DNA of 64,000 nt from UBA4427 sp045106235 (GCA_045106235.1 JBGCEJ010000001.1:62001-126000); one strand, 5' to 3'. Positions 27,632 through 36,124 are shown, counted from the stretch's first letter. The notes: a model not told the origin generated them from the letters alone. A program made the numbers and translations.

Positions 27632-28342
27632 ATGGTCGATCAAGAGTCATACGGCGGCGAGGCAGGGCCGCGGCACGAGCGCCGTAAGGGCGATCGCCGC
27701 GCGTCGGCGGGCATTCTCGCGGGCGCAAAAGGCGCGCTCGGACTCCCCCACGGCGAAGACGTGCTGAGCTCGGCTGAAATTTCGAGCGCCATCTTCGACG
27801 AAGAGCCCATGGGCGATTTCGAGCCCGGGCCGATCGGCGGCTACCTAAGGAAGCAGCGTATCCTGCGCGAGATTTCCATCTCCGAGCTCTCGTCGATGAC
27901 TCGGATTCCTCAGCGTTCTCTTGAGCGGCTGGAGAGTGGACAGTTCGACGGCGAGACCGATGGCTTCGTGCGCGGCTTCGTTCGGACGGTCGCGAACGCG
28001 CTGGGGCTCGATGAGGAAGACACCCTTTCGCGGATGCTGCAGGAGCCGTCGCTTGGCGTCTGGGAACGGCATTCGACCCAGCGCAGCCTCAAACAAGGCC
28101 TTGCTCTGGTCGTCATTGCCCTCGTCGCGGTGGTTGGGTTCGTCATTCTACGTACTGGATGGAATGTGCTGGTGGGCGTGACTTCGGATGCCGGGCGGGG
28201 TGAAGTCGTGCTCTGGCAGGACCCGGTCCGCGCACTCGCGGAGGCGACGGGCGCCGCGGTGGATCCGATGGCGGAGATCGATCCGCGCGGAAGCGGCGTG
28301 CGGGACGCGCGAGATGCGGGAAGCGAACTCGGCTCGCGATGA
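27632..28342 (+). CDS. RodZ-like helix-turn-helix membrane protein
   Basis: The 236-residue protein has a cytoplasmic HTH_25 domain (about 70-140; GGYLRKQRILREISISELSSMTRIPQRSLERLE, then FVRGFVRTVANALGLD), one transmembrane helix (about 155-175) and a short periplasmic tail. RodZ links MreB to the cell wall machinery; this homologue has an N-terminal extension of ~65 residues and lacks the usual long periplasmic domain. ATG 27632 (after GGCAGGG) is preferred to GTG 27623. Its stop overlaps the recO start (ATGA). Confidence 0.75.
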   Translation: MVDQESYGGEAGPRHERRKGDRRASAGILAGAKGALGLPHGEDVLSSAEISSAIFDEEPMGDFEPGPIGGYLRKQRILREISISELSSMTRIPQRSLERLESGQFDGETDGFVRGFVRTVANALGLDEEDTLSRMLQEPSLGVWERHSTQRSLKQGLALVVIALVAVVGFVILRTGWNVLVGVTSDAGRGEVVLWQDPVRALAEATGAAVDPMAEIDPRGSGVRDARDAGSELGSR

Positions 28343-29238
28343 AGCCGATCGAGTGCGAGGCATTGCTTTTACGATCCGTCGACTACGGTGAATCCGACCG
28401 GATCGTTCACGTCCTGACGGAAGACACGGGGCGACTCACCGCGATTGCCAAAGGCGCGCGGCGAAGCAAGCGCCGCTTTCCAGGCACGCTCGATGTCTTT
28501 AATCAGCTGGCGATCGTCGGTCGACAGAAGCCGCGCGCGTCGATGGCCTTCCTTGAAAAGGCGCAGCTGATCGATCCCTTTCTCGGAATCCGCGAGGACG
28601 CTCGACGTTATGCGCTGGCCAGCTTCTTGACGGAAATGCTCGACCGGCTTGCGCCCGAAGGCCTTTCTGGAAGCGAAGCCACGCGGCTCTACACTTTTGC
28701 TCGCGAGAGTCTATTTTTGCTCGCGCAGGTGCGGCCGACGCCGACGCTCCGCGTCTTGCTCGAGCTGCGCGCGCTCGATGCCCTTGGGCTTCGGCCGGAG
28801 CTTGGGCAATGCGTTCGCTGTGGGCGGATACCGCGGGAGGATGTCGCGGCGACGCATCGCGTTCATTTCCATATCGCGGACGGGGGCATCGTCTGCACGC
28901 CCTGTGCGGTTCAGCTCGATGGTCTCGTTCCGGTTGAGCTCGGGACTTTGCGCATGCTCGGGGCAGGGCTTTCGAGTTCCGCGGAGGCGCTGCCTCAGCT
29001 GGAATTGGCGGAGCGGGCTTTGCCCCAGGCGGCACGGCTGGTTTTCCGCTTTCAGCGCTTTCATGTGGGGGTCGAACTGCGCAGCGAGCGCTACCTCGAC
29101 GAGACGCTGCCGGTCGGGACGACGCATCGGCTGGGCAAGTCTTTGCGGGGAAGCGCTGGCAAGGCGCCGGGAGCCGCGAAGGGGCTCGGCTCTGGCGATG
29201 AACAGGGGGACGCGTCGCCGAGGCAGGGAGCGGCTTGA
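28339..29238 (+). CDS. recO: DNA repair protein RecO
   Basis: Loads RecA with RecF/RecR onto SSB-coated single-stranded DNA. The 299-residue protein begins with the RecO OB-fold (ECEALLLRSVDYGESDRIVHVLTEDTGRLTAIAKGARRSK), followed by the helical domain and a zinc site (CVRCGR ... CTPC). The C-terminal ~40 residues are Gly/Ala-rich and look disordered. It is translationally coupled to the RodZ-like gene. Confidence 0.93.
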   Translation: MKPIECEALLLRSVDYGESDRIVHVLTEDTGRLTAIAKGARRSKRRFPGTLDVFNQLAIVGRQKPRASMAFLEKAQLIDPFLGIREDARRYALASFLTEMLDRLAPEGLSGSEATRLYTFARESLFLLAQVRPTPTLRVLLELRALDALGLRPELGQCVRCGRIPREDVAATHRVHFHIADGGIVCTPCAVQLDGLVPVELGTLRMLGAGLSSSAEALPQLELAERALPQAARLVFRFQRFHVGVELRSERYLDETLPVGTTHRLGKSLRGSAGKAPGAAKGLGSGDEQGDASPRQGAA

Positions 29239-29652
29239 CCCCGGGGACCACGATGGGGGATACTCCCGGCCTTCGAGGAACCGGGCTCTCTATCTCGGAT
29301 GCCTCGCTTCCGCCGAACGGATTTCCCGCTCGGCGTTCTTGTTTGGGTCGGTCAGTTTCGCGTCGGCCAATCGATTGGCGGGTGGTTTACGCCTCGCTCT
29401 GTGATGGGGCATTCACACTTTGCGCATTCGGCCTCAGGCGCATTACTTTTGCGGCCGAAAACGCATTGGCCAAAGTAAGGCAATCACGAAGAATCGATCT
29501 GGCGGCACACGGGTGAGAAGCGTGCCTCTATCTTCATGATTCAGTTGTTTTAGCCCTCGTCTTTCTCGCATCGAACACTCATCGCCCGCCCGTCGGGCCA
29601 ACAGTCAAGAGCCGACCCCTTCCAGTGTTGGCTTATTGGGATTCCTAAATAC
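29239..29652. other. 414-base intergenic region between recO and glyQS
   Basis: No convincing coding sequence; the open frame across it has no family resemblance and no ribosome-binding site. It holds the terminator candidate at 29311-29344. The second half is less GC-rich than its surroundings and probably contains the glyQS promoter, though I cannot place -35/-10 boxes with confidence. I checked for glycine-riboswitch-like paired segments and saw none that I could defend. Confidence 0.4.
29311..29344 (+). terminator. Candidate terminator downstream of recO
   Basis: CGCCGA pairs with TCGGCG around a 13-base loop, followed by TTCTTGTTT. The stem is short and the T-tract interrupted. Confidence 0.35.
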
Positions 29653-31029
29653 ATGTCCGATCAAGCTCCTGCCGATTCCGCGGGGACGTCTTCTGACCGC
29701 GAGCGACATCCGCTTGCCATGGAGACACTCGTCTCTTTATGTGCAGCACGCGGCTTCATCTATCCCGCCAGTGAAATCTACGGGGGCATCGCAGGCTTCT
29801 GGGATTATGGCCCGCTCGGCGTAGAGCTGAAGAACAACCTCAAAGCACGCTGGTGGAGCCGAATGGTCCGCGAGCGGGATGATGTTGTGGGGATTGATTC
29901 CGCGATCATCTCGCATCCCAGGACCTGGGAGGCAAGCGGGCACGTCGAGCATTTCTCTGACCCGATGGTGGATTGCCGCAATTGCAATCGCCGCTTCCGC
30001 GCGGATCAGATCGAAGGCGAGCGCTGTCCCGAGGCGCCGAAGAAACGAGCGATTTCGGATTGTGATTTGACCGAAGCGCGTGAGTTCAATCTCATGCTTC
30101 GGACCGAGCTCGGCGCTTCCGTGGACGAATCCACGACGGCGTACCTTCGCCCGGAAACCTGCCAGCCCATTTTTTCGGGCTTCAAGCGTGTCCGCGAATC
30201 CGCTCGACAGAAGGTGCCCTTCGGCATCGCGCAAATCGGCAAGGCCTTCCGAAACGAGATCACGCCCCGGAACTTCACGTTCCGTTCGCGCGAGTTCGAG
30301 CAGGCGGAGATGGAGTTCTTCTGCCATCCCTCGGATCGCGAGGAATGGTTCGCGCATTGGCGTGAGTACCGACTGCAATTTCACAAGGATCTTGGCTTCG
30401 ACGAGAGTCTGCTCCGGATCCGGCCCCACGCGGACGATGAACTCGCACATTATGCCCGCGCGGCGGACGATATCGAGTTCTTGTTTCCCTTTGGTTGGCA
30501 GGAAATTGAAGGCATCCACGATCGCGGCGATTGGGACCTCACCCGACATACGGAGTATTCGGGCAAGGAACTCGCGATTACCGACGAACAGACGAAGGAG
30601 CGATTCACGCCGATGGTGATCGAAACTTCGGTCGGTGTTGATCGGACAGCGCTCGCTTTGCTGGTGGCTGCGCATACGGTCGAAGAGCTCGAGGGCGGTG
30701 AAGAACGAACGGTGATGAAGTTCCATCCGTCGATCGCGCCGATCAAGGCGACGGTTCTGCCGCTGTCAAAGAAGCTTGCGGAGCCTGCGCGCGCGATTCA
30801 GGCGGATCTACGGAAGCATTTTAACTGTTTCTACGACGATGCCGGCAATATCGGACGGCGTTACCGACGGCAGGATGAAGTCGGAACGCCTTTCTGTGTG
30901 ACTTATGATTTTGACTCGGCGGACGACCATTGCGTCACCGTCCGGGAACGCGACACGATGGATCAAGAGCGAGTGCCTATGGAGGGACTCGCCTCGTATC
31001 TCCGAGACCGTTTGGAGGGGGGACTGTGA
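29653..31029 (+). CDS. glyQS: Glycyl-tRNA synthetase, single-chain type
   Basis: Charges tRNA-Gly. The 458-residue protein is the homodimeric alpha2 type (GlyQS), not the alpha2beta2 type of many proteobacteria: GFIYPASEIYGGIAGFWDYGPLG, SGHVEHFSDPMVDC, a zinc-type CRNC motif, motif 2 region RNEITPRNFTFRSREFEQAEMEFF, and motif 3 ETSVGVDRTALALL. A ~20-residue N-terminal extension precedes the core. Its stop overlaps the GTG start of ppdK. Confidence 0.95.
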   Translation: MSDQAPADSAGTSSDRERHPLAMETLVSLCAARGFIYPASEIYGGIAGFWDYGPLGVELKNNLKARWWSRMVRERDDVVGIDSAIISHPRTWEASGHVEHFSDPMVDCRNCNRRFRADQIEGERCPEAPKKRAISDCDLTEAREFNLMLRTELGASVDESTTAYLRPETCQPIFSGFKRVRESARQKVPFGIAQIGKAFRNEITPRNFTFRSREFEQAEMEFFCHPSDREEWFAHWREYRLQFHKDLGFDESLLRIRPHADDELAHYARAADDIEFLFPFGWQEIEGIHDRGDWDLTRHTEYSGKELAITDEQTKERFTPMVIETSVGVDRTALALLVAAHTVEELEGGEERTVMKFHPSIAPIKATVLPLSKKLAEPARAIQADLRKHFNCFYDDAGNIGRRYRRQDEVGTPFCVTYDFDSADDHCVTVRERDTMDQERVPMEGLASYLRDRLEGGL

Positions 31030-34001
31030 GCGCTCGAAAGAGTTCCGCGTCTAAAGCTAAGACGAAGAAGACGACTAAGAAGAAGACCGCCAAGAAGGCC
31101 ACCGCGAAGAAGACCGCGCGCAAGTCTGCAAAGAAGAAGGCGGCCAAGAAGTCGGCCAAAAAGAAGGCTGTTAAGAAGAAAGCCGTCAAGAAGAAGGCTG
31201 TGAAGAAGTCGGCCAAGAAGGCTTCGAAGAAGAAGGCCTCGAAGAAATCGGCCAGCAAGCGTTCCGGCGCTAAGGCCAAGGCCGAGGCCAAGAAGTCGAC
31301 GAAGCGCTCAGTGAGCAAGTCGAACACGGAACGCCGTGTCTTCTTCTTCGGGGGAGGGCGCGCCGACGGCGACGCTTCCATGAAGGAAGTCTTAGGCGGC
31401 AAGGGCGCGAATCTCGCGGAGATGACCACGCTCGGCATTCCGGTGCCTCCCGGATTTACGATTTCGACGGAGGTCTGCGCCGAGTTCAATCAGCGCGGCC
31501 AGAAGCTGCCGGTCAACGTCAAGGCGGATGTTCTTACGGCGCTCGCCAACGTTGAGCAGCTGATGGATCTCCGTTTTGGGGATGCTGAACGGCCCTTGCT
31601 CGTTTCGATTCGGTCTGGTGCACGTGCGTCTATGCCTGGCATGATGGATACGGTGCTGAACCTCGGGTTGAACAGCGAGACGGTGAAGGGGCTTGCTGCG
31701 CTCGCGGACGAACGCTTCGCGTATGACAGCTACCGCCGCTTCATCCAGATGTACGGCGATGTGGTCCTCGATGTGCCCCATGATCGCTTCGAACATCGCC
31801 TCGATGCGGCCAAGGAAGCCCGCGATGTGATCAACGATGTGGATCTCACGGCGGATGATCTGAAGCGCCTGGTCGCGGAATATCTCGAGATTGTCGAGGA
31901 ACATACGCGCAAGCCGTTCCCGCAGGATCCCCAGGAACAGCTCTGGGGCGCCATCGGCGCCGTCTTCTCTTCTTGGGAGAATCAGCGCGCGATCGCATAT
32001 CGCCGTCTCAACGATATTCCCGACGAATGGGGTACGGCGGTCAACGTCCAGTCCATGGTCTTCGGCAATATGGGCGACGATTGTGCGACGGGCGTGGCCT
32101 TCACGCGCAACCCGTCCACGGGCGAGCGCAATTTCTACGGTGAGTACCTGAAGAACGCGCAGGGCGAGGATGTGGTGGCGGGGATTCGCACGCCGCAGCC
32201 AATTAATGAGCCGAGCCGCGCCGAAGATACGAAGGACCTGCCGACGCTCGAAGGTGAGATGCCGAAGGCGTATAAGGAACTGGTCGCGATCTACAAGCGT
32301 CTCGAGAAGCATTACCGAGACATGCAGGACATCGAGTTCACGATCCAAGAGGGAACGCTCTGGATGCTGCAGACTCGGGCCGGCAAGCGCACGACCGGAG
32401 CAGCCGTACGCATTGCGGTGGATATGGCGCGCGAGAAGCTGATCACAAAAGAAGAGGCGATTTTGCGCATCGACGCGAATTCCCTCGACCAGCTCCTTCA
32501 TCCGACGATCGATCGCTCGGAGTCTCCGGACGTCATTGCCCGCGGTCTCCCAGCGAGCCCTGGGGCTGCGGTCGGCGAGGTCGCCTTCTCGGCGGAAGAT
32601 GCCGAAGCGCGCGCCAAGGGCGGAGCGAAGGTAATCCTTGTGCGCACGGAGACCTCGCCTGAGGACATTGTGGGCATGAATGCCTCGGACGGCATCTTGA
32701 CGGCGAAGGGCGGCATGACCTCCCACGCCGCCGTGGTGGCGCGGGGCATGGGCAAGAGCTGCGTTGCGGGCTGTGGTGCGCTCGCGATCAACTACGCCGA
32801 AGGCACGATGCGCATCGGCGAACATGTTATTCGCGAAGGCGATGCGCTGACGATCGACGGCACGACCGGCGAAGTCATGCTCGGCCACGCGAAGACCGTG
32901 ATCCCCGAACTCGGAGACGCCTTCGGCGAGCTCATGAAGTGGACGGACAAATACCGGACGGTTCGGGTTCGTACGAATGCGGATACGCCCCAGGATGCGA
33001 AGGTCGCTCGCGGCTTTGGCGCCGAGGGCATCGGCCTTTGTCGGACAGAGCATATGTTCTTCGAGCCCGGCCGAATCTTGGCCGTGCGCGAAATGATTCT
33101 GGCTTCGGATTCGGTGGCCCGACAAGAGGCGCTCGACAAGTTGCTTCCTATGCAGCGAGATGATTTCGAAGGAATCTTCCGCGCAATGGACGGCTTGCCC
33201 GTGACGGTGCGGCTGCTTGATCCGCCGCTGCATGAATTCCTGCCTCAGACGGACGAGGATATTCAGGGCGTTGCGAATGCGATGGGACGCTCGATTGGCG
33301 AGATCCGGCATAAGCTGGAAGGGCTCCATGAGTTCAACCCGATGCTCGGTCATCGCGGTTGTCGCCTCGCCATCACCTTCCCCGAGATCTATGCCATGCA
33401 GGTGCGCGCGATCACCGAGGCGGCCTGCAAGGTCGCTTCCGAAGGCGTGAAGGTGAAGCCGGAGATTATGATCCCGCTCGTTTCCCATGAGAGTGAGCTC
33501 GAGAAGCTGCGCGCGCTTTCGGAGTCGGTCATCGCCGACGTTCGGAAGGCGACCGGCAACTCGCGTGTGCGACCGACGATCGGCACGATGATCGAAGTTC
33601 CGCGCGCGGCGCTGACCGCAGATGCGATCGCACAGCATGCGGATTTCTTCTCCTTCGGGACGAACGATCTGACGCAGATGGGCTACGCGCTTTCGCGTGA
33701 TGATGCGGGGAATTTCCTGCCGCATTACGTCGAGGGTGGTTTGATTCCGTCGGATCCCTTCGTCTCGATCGATGAGGGCGGGATCGGGCAGCTGGTGAAG
33801 CTCGGCGCCGAGCGAGGGCGCTCGACGCGGCCGGATCTCAAGCTCGGGATTTGTGGTGAGCATGGGGGTGACCCCGCGAGCGTGCGTTTCTTCGCCTCGC
33901 TCGGACTCGACTATGTCTCGTGCTCGCCGTACCGCGTGCCCTTGGCTCGACTCGCTGCAGCGCAGGCTGCGGTTTCGCAGAGGCAGGACGGCGAGTCGTG
34001 A
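31026..34001 (+). CDS. ppdK: Pyruvate, phosphate dikinase with lysine-rich histone-H1-like N-terminal tail
   Basis: Interconverts pyruvate, ATP and phosphate with phosphoenolpyruvate, AMP and diphosphate. The enzyme core starts near residue 100 (RRVFFFGGGRADGDASMKEVLGGKGANLAEM) and contains the phospho-His site GGMTSHAAVVARGMGK and the C-terminal PEP-binding barrel (GTNDLTQMGYALSRDD, GICGEHGGDP). The first ~95 residues are almost only Lys, Ala, Ser and Thr in AKK/KKA repeats, like bacterial H1-like proteins. GTG 31026 overlaps the glyQS stop; an internal GTG at 31311 would remove the tail but has only a weak upstream purine stretch. With the tail the length is 991, against ~880-900 for the family. 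Confidence 0.93.
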   Translation: MSARKSSASKAKTKKTTKKKTAKKATAKKTARKSAKKKAAKKSAKKKAVKKKAVKKKAVKKSAKKASKKKASKKSASKRSGAKAKAEAKKSTKRSVSKSNTERRVFFFGGGRADGDASMKEVLGGKGANLAEMTTLGIPVPPGFTISTEVCAEFNQRGQKLPVNVKADVLTALANVEQLMDLRFGDAERPLLVSIRSGARASMPGMMDTVLNLGLNSETVKGLAALADERFAYDSYRRFIQMYGDVVLDVPHDRFEHRLDAAKEARDVINDVDLTADDLKRLVAEYLEIVEEHTRKPFPQDPQEQLWGAIGAVFSSWENQRAIAYRRLNDIPDEWGTAVNVQSMVFGNMGDDCATGVAFTRNPSTGERNFYGEYLKNAQGEDVVAGIRTPQPINEPSRAEDTKDLPTLEGEMPKAYKELVAIYKRLEKHYRDMQDIEFTIQEGTLWMLQTRAGKRTTGAAVRIAVDMAREKLITKEEAILRIDANSLDQLLHPTIDRSESPDVIARGLPASPGAAVGEVAFSAEDAEARAKGGAKVILVRTETSPEDIVGMNASDGILTAKGGMTSHAAVVARGMGKSCVAGCGALAINYAEGTMRIGEHVIREGDALTIDGTTGEVMLGHAKTVIPELGDAFGELMKWTDKYRTVRVRTNADTPQDAKVARGFGAEGIGLCRTEHMFFEPGRILAVREMILASDSVARQEALDKLLPMQRDDFEGIFRAMDGLPVTVRLLDPPLHEFLPQTDEDIQGVANAMGRSIGEIRHKLEGLHEFNPMLGHRGCRLAITFPEIYAMQVRAITEAACKVASEGVKVKPEIMIPLVSHESELEKLRALSESVIADVRKATGNSRVRPTIGTMIEVPRAALTADAIAQHADFFSFGTNDLTQMGYALSRDDAGNFLPHYVEGGLIPSDPFVSIDEGGIGQLVKLGAERGRSTRPDLKLGICGEHGGDPASVRFFASLGLDYVSCSPYRVPLARLAAAQAAVSQRQDGES
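31029..31320 (+). repeat. Lysine/alanine codon-repeat tract at the 5' end of ppdK
   Basis: About 290 bases made largely of AAG, GCC, TCG and related codons in short degenerate repeats (AAGAAG-GCC-like units), with no stop in the ppdK frame. It encodes the KKA/AKK tail. The purine strand bias contrasts sharply with flanking DNA. Confidence 0.85.
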
Positions 34002-34576
34002 TCGCCAAGGCACCGGAGGCCGTGTTGCGCAGTGAATGCGCGCTGTCGGGATTTCGGTGCCGGGGCGGGGCTCTTCGCGTGCGGTCGGTGGGGCTGCTCT
34101 TCGTTCTGTGCACGTTCCTTGCCTCGGGATGTGTGACGCGAGGTGTGGGCAGCTGGGGCGATGTACTCAGCGAGGCTGACCGGTCGGGCGCGCTGGCGGA
34201 TATGCCCGTCGAGGCGCGAGATGCGCTGCTGCCGCTCTCGGAGATCTTCTACGAGCGGATTACGAGCCGGCGGTTTAATTCCCGTGCGACTTTCGAGGAC
34301 CCGAGCGTCCGCCAGTTCTTCCCGAGCGTGGCGGCGTACTCCGACTACTATGCGGCGCTGGTCGATGACCTGGACCGGGCATATATCCTTTACAATCGAC
34401 CGACCCGGGTTGACCTTACGGGGATCGAACGTTCGGATTCCGGTTCGCTGCTGCTCGCGCTCCGGTTCGTTGGGGACAACGATTTGCCGCTCCGCTGGTG
34501 GAGCGCCGAACTCGAACGCGTCGACGAGTGGCAATGGCGTGACGGCCGCTGGTACGTCGTGCCGGGTAAGGTCTGA
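33998..34576 (+). CDS. Predicted lipoprotein of unknown function
   Basis: The 192-residue product has a signal sequence with lipobox LASGC near residue 45 and a mature domain of ~145 residues (LSEIFYERITSRRFNSRATFEDPSVRQFF; later LRWWSAELERVDEWQWRDGRWYVVPGKV). The Trp-rich C-terminal strand pattern resembles small NTF2-like or lipocalin-type exported domains, but I cannot assign a family. The GTG at 33998 overlaps the ppdK stop; a GTG at 34080 would give a shorter, more typical signal peptide. Confidence 0.7.
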   Translation: MIAKAPEAVLRSECALSGFRCRGGALRVRSVGLLFVLCTFLASGCVTRGVGSWGDVLSEADRSGALADMPVEARDALLPLSEIFYERITSRRFNSRATFEDPSVRQFFPSVAAYSDYYAALVDDLDRAYILYNRPTRVDLTGIERSDSGSLLLALRFVGDNDLPLRWWSAELERVDEWQWRDGRWYVVPGKV

Positions 34577-35049
34577 GCGACCGGGCCGCGGACGAAGGTC
34601 CGCAAGAGTCTGCATGGGGGAAAAACAGCACCCCAAGTGGAAAAAGTCTTCCGTTTTTCCCCGAGAAGCCGATCCCATCGACCTCGCGTGACCTGCATCA
34701 CAAGTGAGCGTTTTCAGCCACTTAGGCCGCTTTCCGCACCCAAGGTAGCGATGGCACACGACTTGCTCTTATACTGAGACGTGTTCGGGAAACCGGACCG
34801 ACTTTCGAAAAGCCAACAGCTCGACGAGTTCGAGCGGGCATGAGTTCGGTAAGTCGATTGCATCCGGTGGGAGTTCAGGGACCCGCCTCAAAGATGCCGT
34901 CGACTCAGGGAACCGAGCTGAGTGAAGCGACCTCGGTCGTTCGACTCTTTCTAAGCTGCACAGAGATGTGCAGAGGAAAGGTTTGGGCGAGCAGAAGCGT
35001 GCCACTACCCGCGCGAAACCTCATTGATGCTGAAATCGAGGAACGCGTA
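34577..35049. other. 473-base regulatory region upstream of the ECF sigma gene
   Basis: It contains a 6-bp hairpin with GAAG loop just after the lipoprotein stop (34588-34603), an A/T-rich inverted repeat (GGAAAAA / TTTTTCC, 34639-34660), and the sigma-54 promoter at 34752-34767. From the predicted transcript start (~34778) to the GTG at 35050 there is a ~270-base leader. The sigma-gene frame is open back to an ATG at 34840, so part of this leader could be translated as a 70-residue extension. Confidence 0.55.
34752..34767 (+). promoter_or_regulatory. Sigma-54 (-24/-12) promoter
   Basis: TGGCAC, five bases, TTGCT: every conserved position of the sigma-54 consensus, with correct GG-to-GC spacing. 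Predicted transcript start is about 34778. It points at the ECF sigma gene. The same conserved bases and spacing occur before pilA. An enhancer-binding protein would be needed; its site is not identified. Confidence 0.8.
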
Positions 35050-35748
35050 GTGCAAGAAACGACCCCCGCAGAACAGATTCAGACGCCCCAAACCGAAGCA
35101 TCGCAGGCGACTTCGCCCGCGAAGGCCGCGCCTCGCCGCGCGCCAGCAAAGCGCGCCGGCAAGCCCCGCCGCAAAGACACCAAGCCGTGGGAAAGCGACC
35201 AGGAGCTGGTCGAGCAGATTCTCGGCGGAAGTCGCGAGCATTTCGACCTGCTCTACGAAGCCTACTTCCCGCGCGTGTACCGCTTCGCATTGAAGCGACT
35301 CGGCGATCAGGGTGAGGCGGAGGACGTCGCGCAGGAAGTCTTCATGACGCTTATGACGGCGCTTGCGTCGTATAAGGGTGACTCAGCGCTCCTCGTCTGG
35401 ATCTTTGGCGTGACGCGCAACAAAGTCAACCGGCGCTTCCGGAAGCCGCGACCGCGGCTGGAGCCGCTGGAAGAGGGCGGTGCCCTCGATGTCGCGGGCT
35501 ACGAAGCCCCGACGGATGAAGCGGTGGATGCGCGTCGCTTGCTCGGGCGTTGCGAAGCGGTGATCGCGGAAGACCTGACGCCGCTCCAGCGACGAATTTT
35601 TCACCTGAAGCATCTGCGACAGCAGCCGATTCGCTCGATTGCGACTGCGCTCGGTAAGAGCGAAGACGCAGTCAAAGCCAACCTCTATCGCATGCGTCGT
35701 GCGATCTCCGCGGGCACGCCCGGCCTCGAAGGGCTTCTGCGGAGCTAA
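35050..35748 (+). CDS. ECF-type RNA polymerase sigma factor
   Basis: Alternative sigma factor of 232 residues. Residues ~1-50 are a low-complexity, Lys/Arg/Ala-rich extension. Sigma region 2 follows (LYEAYFPRVYRFALKRLGDQGEAEDVAQEVFMTLM), a variable linker, and sigma region 4 (LTPLQRRIFHLKHLRQQPIRSIATALGKSEDAVKANLYRMRRAI). The GTG at 35050 has GAGGAA six bases upstream and is chosen over ATG 34840, which would add 70 residues without similarity to the family. No anti-sigma gene is adjacent. Control by the upstream sigma-54 promoter would place it in a sigma cascade. Confidence 0.88.
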   Translation: MQETTPAEQIQTPQTEASQATSPAKAAPRRAPAKRAGKPRRKDTKPWESDQELVEQILGGSREHFDLLYEAYFPRVYRFALKRLGDQGEAEDVAQEVFMTLMTALASYKGDSALLVWIFGVTRNKVNRRFRKPRPRLEPLEEGGALDVAGYEAPTDEAVDARRLLGRCEAVIAEDLTPLQRRIFHLKHLRQQPIRSIATALGKSEDAVKANLYRMRRAISAGTPGLEGLLRS

Positions 35749-35830
35749 GGGACGGGGGCTCGACCGAAGCGATCGGTATTCCCACCGACGCTGCCTTCCC
35801 CGAGCCCCGGTTCTTGCGCATGCGATTCGG

Positions 35831-35878
35831 GATAGGCGCTTCCCGAGCGGGCCAAGCCTCAGGCCCGCTCCGCCTATC
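35831..35878 (+). terminator. Long compound stem-loop, probable terminator of the ECF sigma gene
   Basis: An outer 8-bp stem (GATAGGCG / CGCCTATC) and an inner 9-bp stem (GAGCGGGCC / GGCCCGCTC) are both perfect, joined by a 6-base bulge on one side only, with an 8-base apical loop. TCTTACT follows. It could be a terminator, an mRNA-stabilising structure or part of a small RNA. Confidence 0.55.
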
Positions 35879-36035
35879 TCTTACTCGTCCCTCCCCGTCC
35901 TGCCGGATGTCTTGGCAGGGTCCCGTCATTGCGGTTGACGGCGGCCCTTGCTCCCGGCAGGACGAGGTGGGGGCACGAGGTCTCGGGAAGGCTCAGAACG
36001 GTCGAGCGCGAAGCCTTTCGTGCGGACCATCTCGT

Positions 36036-36047
36036 TGACACCTGTCA
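36036..36047. promoter_or_regulatory. Candidate operator overlapping a -35-like box upstream of the TetR gene
   Basis: TGACA-CC-TGTCA is a short inverted repeat, and its left half is contained in TTGACA (36035-36040), a perfect -35 hexamer; a weak TACCTC lies 17 bases on. An autoregulated promoter of the TetR gene would look like this, but the repeat is short. Confidence 0.35.
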
Positions 36048-36124
36048 GTCGGTCTCGTACCTCTCCTTGCATGCACGATTCAGCCACGACGACAGGCAGC
36101 GGCGAAGCAGATGGCCGTGAAGAG

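Larger units (their letters stand above)
35749..36124. other. 376-base region between the ECF sigma and TetR genes
   Basis: It holds a GGGGCTCG/CGAGCCCC inverted repeat (35755-35808), the long compound hairpin at 35831-35878, and TTGACA overlapping a TGACA-N2-TGTCA inverted repeat at 36036-36047. The TetR frame is open into this region but with no credible start before 36071. No separate gene is seen. Confidence 0.45.

Noticed and set aside
29235..29516. 93-codon frame after recO
   Set aside because: It overlaps the recO end and a terminator-like hairpin; no family resemblance or ribosome-binding site.
31392..34013. Very long open frame (873 codons) on the minus strand across ppdK
   Set aside because: It is the complement of a strongly supported gene; in GC-rich DNA with biased codons such antisense frames are common. 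No family motifs or ribosome-binding site are seen.
34840..35049. N-terminal 70 residues of the ECF sigma frame as part of the protein
   Set aside because: GTG 35050 has a strong ribosome-binding site and the extra residues do not resemble sigma factors; kept only as an alternative.
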